Positions 57,034 to 64,000 of a stretch of DNA of 64,000 nt are shown one piece after another. The stretch is from Streptomyces rapamycinicus NRRL 5491 (lineage in GTDB: Bacteria > Actinomycetota > Actinomycetes > Streptomycetales > Streptomycetaceae). The stretch spans positions 6,262,001-6,326,000 of the forward strand of contig NZ_CP085193.1 of assembly GCF_024298965.1 (NCBI RefSeq), written 5' to 3'. The notes under the pieces were generated by a model, which had not been told where the DNA came from, made no database searches, and was given only the letters and a program-made list of their open reading frames with translations. Position 1 is the stretch's first letter. Every line of letters starts with the position of its first letter. The translations under genes were made by a program, and so were the position numbers.

Positions 57034-57209
57034 GTTGCGACTGCCGGAAGCAGTCGACCGCACCAGTGAAGCAGACCCGGTGAGCCCCGGCGAGCGGCAC
57101 CGTCGCAGACCCGGAGAGCAGACCCGGCGCGCTGACCTCCACACGGACGCGGCCCACCAAGAGGCCGCGCGCCGCCCGATCAAACTCGATTCGACCAGGA
57201 GAGTCGCCC

Positions 57210-57461
57210 GTGACCACCCAGGCTCAGCAGACCACCGGCCCGGCCGCTCAGCAGCAGGGCTCGCACCACTTCGTCCTGACCCTCCAGGAGCCGCACGGTG
57301 GGGGCTTCATCAGCGCGACGTTCACCAACACCATCACGCCTCGCCCCGGCACCACCCGGGCTGACATCTACGAGGCACTGCGCGAGCAGGTCACCCGCGC
57401 GAACCCGGAGCTGGCGAACGCCAACGTCATGTTCTTCTCGCTGGAGCCCAACGGGCTCTGA
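57210..57461 (+). CDS. Small AICE protein (83 aa)
   Basis: An 83-residue protein with a Gln/Thr-rich start and the core HHFVLTLQEPHGGGFISATFTNTITPRPGTTRADIYEALREQVTRANPELANANVMFF. It looks like a small alpha/beta fold. Similar proteins occur beside spread genes of Streptomyces AICEs, as I recall; no role is known. Its GTG follows AGGAGA. Confidence 0.7.
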   Translation: MTTQAQQTTGPAAQQQGSHHFVLTLQEPHGGGFISATFTNTITPRPGTTRADIYEALREQVTRANPELANANVMFFSLEPNGL

Positions 57462-57548
57462 GCAGCAAGTTTCAGCAGTGCCCGGACGCGGCCGGCCAAA
57501 GCGTGCGTCCGGGCGCTGCTCTCCCTTCAGACAAGGAGTGCTGTCAGC

Positions 57549-59138
57549 ATGACCGACACCAGCACCGAAGCGGTAGCGGCCCCCCAGGCCGCTCCCGCGC
57601 CGCCGGTCGAGAAACCGCCCGAGCCGGCATCCGCCCCGGCCCCCACTCCGGCCGCGTCCGAGGTGGAGCACACCCCGGGCGGGTGGCCGGTGGTGCCGCT
57701 GGCTACGACCGGCGCGAACACCACGATCGGCGCGGTCGCGTCCGCCGGCCTGGTCGGCGGACCGGTCGGCGCCATGGTCGCCGCCACCGGCGCCGTGGTC
57801 CTGGCCACGGTGGCCGCCGCCCGCTCCCGCAAACCCAACCCCCGCCGGAACGCCCGGCGGACCGCCGCCCGCGCCGCCGGCCGTAGCGCTGCCCGCAGCG
57901 CGGGCCTGCACCGTAGCGGCGCGTTCGGTGGTGGCCGGACGGGAAGCCGTTCGGGTGGCTCTCGTGCGGGCCGCGCGGGCGGTATGCCGGGCCGGAACCG
58001 ATCCGGCAACCGTCCCGCTGCTCGCCACGATGGTGCGTCCACCAGCGGCAGGACACTCGGCAAGGCCGGACACGGCGCGTCCAAGCACTCGCCCGGCGGC
58101 ACGAGGAAGAGCGCTGGCAGGGTCGGGCAGATACGGGGTCTGCGGGCCTCGCAGCAGGCCGCGGCCGGATCCCGCGCGGACCAGCGGGCGCAGACCACCG
58201 CGGCCCGCCGCGCGGTCGCCGACGCCCGCCGCAACGCCAAAGCCGCCGCCGGCAACAACCGGCTGAGCAAGCGCGGGAGTTCCGGCGGTGGCCTGCTGGG
58301 CGGCGCCGTCCGCAAGGCCCGTGCCGGACGGGATGCGGCCATCGACAAGAACCGGGCCCGGCGCGATGCCAAGACCGGCGCCGATGTGGCGGCGCAGCGG
58401 GCGGCGGTCCGCAAGGCCCCGGCCCGGAAGGCGGCCCGGAGGGCGCTTCGGCGATCCGCGGCCCGCTTCCACGGGCGCCGCCTGATGGCGGCCCTGCTCG
58501 CCCTGCCCACAGGTCTGCTGGGCTGCCTGACCACTCCGATCGGGCGCAAGTTCGATATCCCGTGGCTGATGTACCCCGGGCGCCGCCTGTACTGGCGGAT
58601 GGTCCGCACGGCCGCCGAGCAGCGCGCGGCACGGGACGAGACCACCCGCCAGAACCTGCGTGAGCAGGAGGAGGCCGCCGACGCGGAGGCCGCCGAGGAC
58701 GGCACGGAAGACGTCGCGGACAGCGTGGAGCGGCCCGCGGCCAAGGTCCCCACCGGCACCACACCCCAGACCCAGGTGAGTGAAGGAGAGCACGTGTCCG
58801 GTTTCCAGTTCGAAGAGACCGCGGCCGAGATGGAACAGGCCGCCAACTCCTACGACCCCGACAACGCCATGGAGATCCTGGCCATGGTCGAGGGGCTCCC
58901 GGCCGCGCTGACCAGCGTGGCCAACGTGATGAAGATCCTCGCCGAGCGCTCCGACAGCGAGTTCCCGCTGGAGAAGGAAGTCGCGTCCGGCTTCAACGAC
59001 ATCTTCGGCGCCCTGATGAGCACCGTCGCCGTCGCCGAGGACATGGGCCCGCTGTTCCGGCAGGTCCACGCCCAGGACATCGCCCGCCACGAGGACCCCC
59101 GCAACGGCCACCAGGCCGAGAAGGGCTGGAACGTCTGA
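57549..59138 (+). CDS. AICE transfer-associated protein with Arg/Ala-rich domain
   Basis: A 529-residue protein. It begins with a Pro/Ala-rich segment, one hydrophobic stretch (GANTTIGAVASAGLVGGPVGAMVAATGAVVLATVAA), a long Arg/Ala/Gly-rich central part (residues about 95-305, strongly basic, likely DNA- or membrane-binding), another short hydrophobic stretch (MAALLALPTGLLGCLTTPIG), and an acidic helical C-terminus (from about 360). It ends two bases before the traB-like gene, so the two are probably cotranslated. It resembles large spread proteins of AICEs. Confidence 0.8.
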   Translation: MTDTSTEAVAAPQAAPAPPVEKPPEPASAPAPTPAASEVEHTPGGWPVVPLATTGANTTIGAVASAGLVGGPVGAMVAATGAVVLATVAAARSRKPNPRRNARRTAARAAGRSAARSAGLHRSGAFGGGRTGSRSGGSRAGRAGGMPGRNRSGNRPAARHDGASTSGRTLGKAGHGASKHSPGGTRKSAGRVGQIRGLRASQQAAAGSRADQRAQTTAARRAVADARRNAKAAAGNNRLSKRGSSGGGLLGGAVRKARAGRDAAIDKNRARRDAKTGADVAAQRAAVRKAPARKAARRALRRSAARFHGRRLMAALLALPTGLLGCLTTPIGRKFDIPWLMYPGRRLYWRMVRTAAEQRAARDETTRQNLREQEEAADAEAAEDGTEDVADSVERPAAKVPTGTTPQTQVSEGEHVSGFQFEETAAEMEQAANSYDPDNAMEILAMVEGLPAALTSVANVMKILAERSDSEFPLEKEVASGFNDIFGALMSTVAVAEDMGPLFRQVHAQDIARHEDPRNGHQAEKGWNV

Positions 59139-59139
59139 C

Positions 59140-61257
59140 ATGAGCGCCACCGCCACCGCCAAACAGCACAGCAGTGGCCCGGTGCTGGACTGGGCTGCCG
59201 GTCACGGACCCGTGACCGGCGCCCTGTCCGCGACCACCGGAGCCTTCGCCGTCGCCACCACCGGCGCCGCCACCTCCATGCCCCCCACCTGGGCACTCGC
59301 AGTCGGCGCCGCCGGCGCCCTCGGGCACACCGTCGTGGGCTTGCGGGTACGCAACGCCGGCCGCACCCTGGCCACCCGCGCCGCCTCCTGGCTCGTCGGC
59401 GCCGGCTGGACCACATGGGCCATGACCCACGGCCCCCTCACCTGGACCGCACTCGGGTCCCTGGCCACGATCGGGGTCGGGATCGGGGCCGCCGCACGGT
59501 CCACCGCCCTGTTCGAGGAGGCCCGCGAGGAGGAAGCCATCGCGGCCGAGCAGCGCCAGATCGCCCAAGAACTCTCCGCGGAGCGCCGGGAGATCGCCGC
59601 GGAATGGGTGGAGCGGATCCGGCGGATCTGCAACATCACCGTGCGCGTGCTCGGCGTGGAGAAGTGGGAGACCGGCGCCGGCTACTCCCTGGACCTGGAA
59701 CCGCAGGGCGGCATCACCTACGACCGCATCGCCCAGTACTCCGTGCAGCTCTCCGCAGATGCCCGGCTGCCGCATGGCTGCACCGCCACCGCCGCCCCCG
59801 GCATCCACCAGGGCCGGACCATCATGGACGTGACCACCGTCAACGTCCTGGAAGAGGAGCGCACCTACCCGGCCGACTACGGGCCGCTGTCGGTGATGAC
59901 GGGCATCCCGTGGGGCTACCGCACGAACGCCGAGCAGATCCGCGCGTACCTGCGGGAACAGTGCGCGCTGGTCGTCGGCCCGACCGGATCGGGCAAGACC
60001 AACATGGTCCACGCGATCCTCGCCGGATTCGCCCGCGCCGAAGACATGCTGACCTGGGTGATCGACCTCAACGCCGGGTCGGCGGGCCTGCCCTGGGTCC
60101 TGCCCGCCCTCAACGGCGAGATCAGCCACCCCGAGGGCAGGACGGTCCGGCCGGGGGTGGACTGGCTCGCCGGTACCTACGAGGAAGCCGTGACCATGCT
60201 GGACGCGGCGGTACGGGTCGCCAAGCAGCGCAAGATGGGCTACCAGGACCTGCTCGCCAAGGCGAACACGGACCTGCTGCCGATCAGCCCGGCCATCCCT
60301 CAGATCATGCTGGTGATCGATGAGGGCGCTGAGATCCTGGCCAGCGCCGACCGGCGGATGCGCAAGCTCGGCGAGAAGATCCTGGAAGTCATCCGGATCG
60401 CCCGCGCCATGGGCCTGCGCACCGTGCTGACCGCGCTCGGAGCCACCGGCAGCGTCCTGGGCAACCTGATGATCCGCCGGGAAGCCAAGGTCCGCGTCGC
60501 CCTCACCGGCGGCGAGACCGAGGGCATGGACCTGAGCAAGATGTTCCCCGGCACCCGCGGCCTGCGCGTGGACCAAGCCCCCTACAAGGGCTCAGGGTTC
60601 ATGGGCACCCCGGAGTCCCCGGCCGCGCTGTTCAAAACCTGGCGCGTCCTGCCGAACCAGATCAGGGAGATCATCGCCGCCACATCCGACCGGCACCCCG
60701 TCCTGGACGACCTGTCGGCCAAGGCAGCCGGGCCCGCCTACGCCCGCCGCTGGGACGCCGACCGCATCGGATGGATGCGCGACCACACCCCCGGCACCGA
60801 TGAGGGCACCGACAACGCTCCTGCCGGGGCGGGGCTGAATCTGTCCGCGCTGCAAGGCGAGCAGGACAGTGGGCAGGACTCGTCGGAGAACGAGATGCTG
60901 CGCCGTTTCCGGGCCGAGATCGATGCCCAGTTCGCCACCGCCCCCGACCCAAACGCCCCCGACTCGGACGCTCCCCCGGCCGAGGCGGGTGGGCTGAGGC
61001 TGTCCGCGCTGCGGGGTGAGCAGGACAGCCCGGCGCAGCGGGAAGCGCTCGCGCTGCTGCTCGCCGCTGGCACCGAGGGCACCGGAGCATCTGCCATCGC
61101 CCGCGCGCTCGCCGACACCCACGGCACGACCCGTCAGACGGTCGTCGGCTGGCTCAAGACCTGGGTGGAGAACGGCACTGCCGTACGAGTCGGGGAGGGC
61201 ACCAAGGCCCGCTACGTCCACCGCCAACACGCCCCCGGACAGCCCCCCGAGAACTGA
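59140..61257 (+). CDS. traB: FtsK/TraB-type double-stranded DNA translocase
   Basis: A 705-residue conjugation ATPase that in Streptomyces pumps double-stranded plasmid DNA between hyphae. Two TM segments lie at residues about 51-70 and 82-118. The motor has Walker A GPTGSGKT (280-287), Walker B MLVIDEGAE (390-398), and an FtsK-like core. The C-terminal part holds a Gly/Asp linker with two similar LxLSALxGEQDS segments, and a winged-helix-like end (GASAIARALADTHGTTRQTVVGWLKTWVENGTAVRVG) expected to read the clt repeats. It is followed at once by a GACAAG array. Confidence 0.94.
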   Translation: MSATATAKQHSSGPVLDWAAGHGPVTGALSATTGAFAVATTGAATSMPPTWALAVGAAGALGHTVVGLRVRNAGRTLATRAASWLVGAGWTTWAMTHGPLTWTALGSLATIGVGIGAAARSTALFEEAREEEAIAAEQRQIAQELSAERREIAAEWVERIRRICNITVRVLGVEKWETGAGYSLDLEPQGGITYDRIAQYSVQLSADARLPHGCTATAAPGIHQGRTIMDVTTVNVLEEERTYPADYGPLSVMTGIPWGYRTNAEQIRAYLREQCALVVGPTGSGKTNMVHAILAGFARAEDMLTWVIDLNAGSAGLPWVLPALNGEISHPEGRTVRPGVDWLAGTYEEAVTMLDAAVRVAKQRKMGYQDLLAKANTDLLPISPAIPQIMLVIDEGAEILASADRRMRKLGEKILEVIRIARAMGLRTVLTALGATGSVLGNLMIRREAKVRVALTGGETEGMDLSKMFPGTRGLRVDQAPYKGSGFMGTPESPAALFKTWRVLPNQIREIIAATSDRHPVLDDLSAKAAGPAYARRWDADRIGWMRDHTPGTDEGTDNAPAGAGLNLSALQGEQDSGQDSSENEMLRRFRAEIDAQFATAPDPNAPDSDAPPAEAGGLRLSALRGEQDSPAQREALALLLAAGTEGTGASAIARALADTHGTTRQTVVGWLKTWVENGTAVRVGEGTKARYVHRQHAPGQPPEN

Positions 61258-61341
61258 TCGCTTGTCGCCTGTCGGCACCCACCGAACAACAGGCCCCAGG
61301 GACGGGCCAGGGGGCTCGGAAACGGCTTGTGACCTGCAAGG

Positions 61342-61408
61342 CGACAAGCGACAAGACAAGACAAGCGACAAGCAAGACGACAAGCCACACGACAAGAAAG
61401 ACGACAAG
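61342..61408 (+). repeat. GACAAG repeat array, candidate clt/TRS site
   Basis: Eight copies of GACAAG in 67 bases: six are CGACAAG, at 61342, 61349, 61366, 61378, 61390 and 61402, and two overlap at 61355 and 61360. An inverted CTTGTC lies at 61261. It starts 85 bases behind the traB-like stop. TraB proteins of Streptomyces elements recognise short repeated TRS motifs located beside traB, so this array is a good candidate for the transfer locus. Confidence 0.7.
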
Positions 61409-61479
61409 CACACCACCCACCGCACGGGCCCGCGCCACCTATCGGCGCGGGCCCGCGGCACACCCTGAGGGAGCCAGAA

Positions 61480-61794
61480 ATGAGCCAGCACACCCCGCCC
61501 GGCCAGATGGCCCCGCACATCCCCGCCGACGTCTTCCAGCGCGCGCAGGCCACCGGACAGCCGGTCGTCATCGTCGTCAACGACACCACCCCGCCCGGCT
61601 TCCCGTGGCAGCGCGTCCTGATCCCGTTCGCCATCGCCGGAGCGGTCGTCGCCGGCGGCTGGGGACTGGCCGCCGCCCTGTGCTGGCTGCTCGACGTCGC
61701 CACCCACACCGCGACCGCCATCGCCGGAGCCACCGCCGGACCCCTCGGCGTCGGCGGCATCACCCTCAAGCTCTTCCAGCCCAAGAACAAGTAG
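61480..61794 (+). CDS. Small membrane protein of the transfer region (SpdA/SpdC-like)
   Basis: A 104-residue protein with two hydrophobic stretches (residues about 45-67 and 70-95): WQRVLIPFAIAGAVVAGGWGLAAALCWLL and THTATAIAGATAGPLGVGGITL. The N-terminus is Pro/Gln-rich. The ATG follows GAGGGAG. Small two-TM proteins in this position of AICEs aid intramycelial spread. It ends 14 bases before the DpdA-like gene. Confidence 0.75.
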   Translation: MSQHTPPGQMAPHIPADVFQRAQATGQPVVIVVNDTTPPGFPWQRVLIPFAIAGAVVAGGWGLAAALCWLLDVATHTATAIAGATAGPLGVGGITLKLFQPKNK

Positions 61795-61808
61795 ACGGGC
61801 GTTGATCG

Positions 61809-62603
61809 ATGCGGTTCTACCTGACCACCCACAAGCGACACTGGGTGCGCTTAACCGAGGTGCCGCTGTTCCTGAAGTCGGAGCACTTCGTGAAGGCGGT
61901 CAAGCTCGACCCCGCTCACGGCCCGTACGCGGTGGACTCCGGTGGCTTCTCGGAGCTCCAGCGTCATGGCCGCTGGACCCGTGGCCCGCGTCAGTACGTC
62001 GATGATCTGCGCCGCATCCGGGAGTGCGTGGGCCCGTTCGACTGGGCCGCTCCGCAGGACTGGATGTGCGAGCCGATCATGGTCCAGGGCGGCACGGTCG
62101 GCGGACAGCGCTTCGTCGGCACCCACCTGAGCATCGCGGAGCATCAGCGCCGCACCGTGGCCAACTACCTGGAGCTCCGGGAACTGGCGCCGGACCTGCC
62201 GATCGTGCCCGTGCTCCAGGGCTGGGATCTCCCAGACTACGAACGGTGCGTGGCCCTGTATGAGCGGGCCGGGGTCGACCTGACCCGGGAACCCACCGTC
62301 GGACTTGGCTCCGTCTGCCGACGGCAAGCCACCCGCGAAGCCGTCGCCATCGTCACCACCCTCGCCGGACACGGGCTGAAGCTGCATGGCTTCGGCTTCA
62401 AGACCATCGGCCTACAGCGAGTCGGCCACCTGATGGCCTCCGCCGACTCCGCCGCATGGAGCTACCACGCCCGCAAGCGCCCGCCCATGCCCGGCCACAC
62501 CCACAAGAACTGCGCCAACTGCCTGCCCTACGCGCTGGCCTGGCGCCTGCGCGTGCTCGCCGCGCTTCCCGGCTGGCAACAGCCCCTGCTCAACGCGGCC
62601 TAA
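61809..62603 (+). CDS. DpdA-like 7-deazapurine DNA-guanine transglycosylase family protein
   Basis: A 264-residue TGT-fold protein. YAVDSGGFSELQRHGRW (D43-F47) corresponds to the TGT DSGGFQ motif that holds the catalytic Asp; PVLQGWDLPDYERCVALYERAGVDL, TVGLGSVCRRQATREAVAIV and LKLHGFGFKTIGL follow the barrel. A His/Cys cluster HTHKNCANC (230-238) may bind zinc. DpdA enzymes exchange guanine in DNA for preQ0-type bases. The canonical system needs further dpd genes, not seen here. Codon 15 is TTA (61851-61853), the only in-frame TTA I found, so translation should need the bldA tRNA. DNA rather than tRNA as substrate is inference. Confidence 0.8.
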   Translation: MRFYLTTHKRHWVRLTEVPLFLKSEHFVKAVKLDPAHGPYAVDSGGFSELQRHGRWTRGPRQYVDDLRRIRECVGPFDWAAPQDWMCEPIMVQGGTVGGQRFVGTHLSIAEHQRRTVANYLELRELAPDLPIVPVLQGWDLPDYERCVALYERAGVDLTREPTVGLGSVCRRQATREAVAIVTTLAGHGLKLHGFGFKTIGLQRVGHLMASADSAAWSYHARKRPPMPGHTHKNCANCLPYALAWRLRVLAALPGWQQPLLNAA

Positions 62604-62626
62604 CCCACATCCAAGGAGAGATCAGC

Positions 62627-63073
62627 ATGTCGTTCGGAGAGACCACGATCACCATCATCGGCAACCTGACCGCCGACCCCGAGCTGAAGTTCACCGACAA
62701 CGGATCGGCGCTGGCGAAGTTCACCGTCGCCTCCACCCCGCGCACCTTCGACAAGGACTCCGGTCAGTGGCGCGACGGCACCTCCACCTTCTTCCGCTGC
62801 GCCGCCTGGCGCTCCCTGGCCGAGCACGTCGCCGAGAGCCTGACCAAGGGTTCCCGCGTGGTGCTCTCCGGCCGGATCCGTCAGCACAACTGGCAGACCC
62901 CGGAGGGTGAGAACCGGTCCATGCTCGCCGTCGAGGTGGACGACATCGGCGCCTCCCTCCGCTTCACCACCGTCGACATCAACGGCAAGCGCACCAACGG
63001 CCCCGCCCGCTCCGACTCCCCGTGGAACACCTCGGGCAACCCCGCGGAGCCGGGCAACGAGCCGCCGTTCTAA
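62627..63073 (+). CDS. ssb: Single-stranded DNA-binding protein
   Basis: A 148-residue OB-fold protein. The core GETTITIIGNLTADPELKFTDNGSALAKFTVAST, then DGTSTFFRCAAWRSLAEHVAESLTKGSRVVLSGRI, is standard SSB. The tail is short and ends in EPGNEPPF, with terminal PPF resembling the acidic tip that recruits partners. The ATG follows AAGGAGAG. It belongs to the element, so is a second SSB beside the chromosomal one. It follows the DpdA-like gene after 23 bases. Confidence 0.96.
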   Translation: MSFGETTITIIGNLTADPELKFTDNGSALAKFTVASTPRTFDKDSGQWRDGTSTFFRCAAWRSLAEHVAESLTKGSRVVLSGRIRQHNWQTPEGENRSMLAVEVDDIGASLRFTTVDINGKRTNGPARSDSPWNTSGNPAEPGNEPPF

Positions 63074-63079
63074 CTGCGC

Positions 63080-63124
63080 CCGGGGCGACCGCCCGATCTC
63101 GCCAAAGACACGCGGTCGCCCCGG
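63080..63124 (+). terminator. Terminator after ssb
   Basis: A perfect 12-bp stem (CCGGGGCGACCG and CGGTCGCCCCGG) with a 21-base loop, directly behind the ssb stop. The methyltransferase gene begins 40 bases later. Confidence 0.8.
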
Positions 63125-63163
63125 CCAACCAGTCCACAACCAACCTGTTGGAGGCACCCCAGC

Positions 63164-64000
63164 ATGACCCGCCACCCCACCGAGCCGCCGGAGGGCGGCA
63201 ACATCAGCCTGTGCACCGGATCCGGTGCGCTGGACCTGGCCGTGGAAGCCGTCACCGGCCTGCCCACGGTCATCGTCGGCGAAAAGGACCCGGCCGCCTC
63301 CCGGCTGCTGGCCACCCGCCTGCCCCACGCCCGGAACCTGGGTGACATCACGGCCGTCGACTGGCCGACGCTTTCCGCGGCGCTGCCGCGCCCGGCGGCA
63401 CTGACCGCCGGCTTTCCCTGCCAGGACATCTCCAACGCCGGACCTCGGGGAGGGATCGCCGGTGACCGCTCAGGACTGTGGAAAACCATCGCCCACGCCA
63501 TTCGCCATCTTCGACCCCGAATCGTCTTCCTGGAAAACGTCGCAGCCCTCCGAAGCCGCGGACTCGACGTCGTCGCAGCCGACCTGGCCGCGTGCGGGTA
63601 CGACGCACGGTGGATGTGCCTACGCGCTGGAGATCCCGAAATCGGAGCCTGCCACCGCCGAGACCGCTGGTTCGCCATCGCCTATCCCGCTGCTGAAGAC
63701 CCCCACATCCCAGCTGGGACGCAACGGCGGACCCCAGCACCCGGACAAACGCAAAGCGGGCGGACACGGGCCCACGCTGGAGGACGAAGTGGTCTTCTTG
63801 CTGCCCCCGACGGACGCATGAGCCTGCTGCCCACCCCCGCCGCCGCCGACGGAACCGGCGGCCCCGGAACCTCCCCCAAACGGCAGGGCGGCATGAACCT
63901 GCGCACCGCCGTCACCCTCCTGCCCACCCCCGCCGCACGCGACTGGAAGTCCGGCGCCTCCAACCTGATGGAGGCCAACTCCCGCCCGCTGAACGAAGTG
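63164..64000 (+). CDS. C5-cytosine DNA methyltransferase, 3' end beyond window
   Basis: At least 279 codons, open to the window edge (no stop). Motif I is ISLCTGSGALDLA (residues 14-26), motif IV GFPCQDISNAG (catalytic Cys86), motif VI FLENVAALRSRG (Glu124), motif VIII HRRDR (164-168). After this the sequence becomes Arg/Pro/Gly-rich and then reads LLPTPAAADGTGG and LLPTPAARDWKSG, the repeat-like target-recognition sequence common in phage methyltransferases. A second coding-looking frame overlaps it (63462-63821). The ATG at 63164 has GGAGG 11 bases upstream. Confidence 0.88.
   Translation, partial: MTRHPTEPPEGGNISLCTGSGALDLAVEAVTGLPTVIVGEKDPAASRLLATRLPHARNLGDITAVDWPTLSAALPRPAALTAGFPCQDISNAGPRGGIAGDRSGLWKTIAHAIRHLRPRIVFLENVAALRSRGLDVVAADLAACGYDARWMCLRAGDPEIGACHRRDRWFAIAYPAAEDPHIPAGTQRRTPAPGQTQSGRTRAHAGGRSGLLAAPDGRMSLLPTPAAADGTGGPGTSPKRQGGMNLRTAVTLLPTPAARDWKSGASNLMEANSRPLNEV
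63462..63821 (+). CDS. Overlapping frame inside the methyltransferase gene
   Basis: An open frame of 119 codons lying entirely within the methyltransferase gene, shifted by one base. Its product looks real: PFAIFDPESSSWKTSQPS and TWPRAGTTHGGCAYALEIPKS, then PLLKTPTSQLGRNGG and a PDKRKAGGHGPTLEDEVVFLL end. This is a sequence style I recall from separate phage genes next to methyltransferases. By hand count its codons end in G/C about as often as the methyltransferase codons or more. The stop (TGA, 63819-63821) overlaps an ATG in the methyltransferase frame that starts MSLLPTP. Either dual coding or a frame accident. Confidence 0.5.
   Translation: MTAQDCGKPSPTPFAIFDPESSSWKTSQPSEAADSTSSQPTWPRAGTTHGGCAYALEIPKSEPATAETAGSPSPIPLLKTPTSQLGRNGGPQHPDKRKAGGHGPTLEDEVVFLLPPTDA

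Larger units (their letters stand above)
50168..64000. mobile_element. Actinomycete integrative and conjugative element (AICE), left part
   Basis: Starts at the truncated tRNA-Ser(GGA) att site and continues past the window end. It carries KorSA-like GntR control, spread/transfer membrane proteins, an FtsK/TraB translocase, and small AICE-type proteins (RRQRL zinc protein, small 83-residue protein). No integrase, excisionase or Rep is present in the visible 13.8 kb, so these should lie to the right, next to the intact tRNA. Its gene set shows a nucleic acid-modification theme (PAPS-reductase-like, DpdA-like, C5 methyltransferase). Confidence 0.88.

Noticed and set aside
57180..59162. A 660-residue minus-strand frame opposite the Arg/Ala-rich AICE gene
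   Set aside because: No ribosome site and no domain; the plus-strand gene fits the operon with traB.

Overview
The window is high-GC actinobacterial DNA, almost certainly a Streptomyces chromosome. The evidence is two adjacent SigB/SigF-type sigma factors, a tRNA-Ser/tadA/upp/LytR_C block, a two-domain geosmin synthase, frequent GTG starts, and an integrated actinomycete conjugative element. No organism label was given; the assignment rests on gene content and codon use.

Layout. (1) 1-20.7 kb is mostly core chromosome: a small membrane protein, a lipoprotein, two SigF-family sigma factors, a phosphofructokinase with PPi-type active-site residues, a two-domain universal stress protein, a DUF6777 secreted protein with a Pro/Gln repeat tail, a 2-TM potassium channel, a CPBP protease, a SUKH-type protein, a frameshifted tripeptidyl-aminopeptidase-like hydrolase, a two-component system, a LysR regulator, tRNA-Ser(CGA), tadA with its partner gene, upp and a LytR_C protein. 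(2) 20.8-30.1 kb: a TPP-riboswitch-like leader before an NAD(P)-binding/DUF2867-type fusion, a cytochrome P450, a BlaI/M56 pair, a TerB protein, a membrane acyltransferase and geosmin synthase with a collagen-like interdomain linker. (3) 30.2-38.2 kb: a catabolic-looking set (DUF3311 + SSS symporter + amidase, translationally coupled), a PucR regulator, a D-amino-acid-dehydrogenase-like FAD enzyme, an SRPBCC protein and an IclR regulator. (4) 38.3-50.1 kb: a SpoIIE-type phosphatase, gdhA, an ABC exporter with a two-component system transcribed towards it, a winged-helix regulator divergent from an alpha/beta hydrolase with a clear inverted-repeat operator, and a second CPBP protease.

(5) From 50,168 to the window end lies the left part of an actinomycete integrative and conjugative element (AICE). 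It starts at a truncated 3' half of a tRNA-Ser(GGA) gene, which is the att site. It carries regulators and an aminoglycoside-phosphotransferase-like gene, then a four-gene coupled unit (two small proteins, a PAPS-reductase-like ATP pyrophosphatase, an RRQRL-type zinc protein). Spread/transfer membrane proteins and an FtsK/TraB translocase follow. A GACAAG repeat array directly behind traB is a good candidate for the clt/TRS transfer site. After it come a small membrane protein, a DpdA-like 7-deazaguanine transglycosylase gene with a TTA codon, ssb, and a C5 cytosine methyltransferase running off the window. A second, plausibly coding frame overlaps the methyltransferase. Integrase, excisionase and replication genes are not visible and should lie to the right.

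The most interesting reading is that this double-stranded-DNA-transferring element carries several nucleic-acid modification genes around its transfer genes. That could protect incoming double-stranded DNA from restriction. This is inference; nothing in the sequence proves it.
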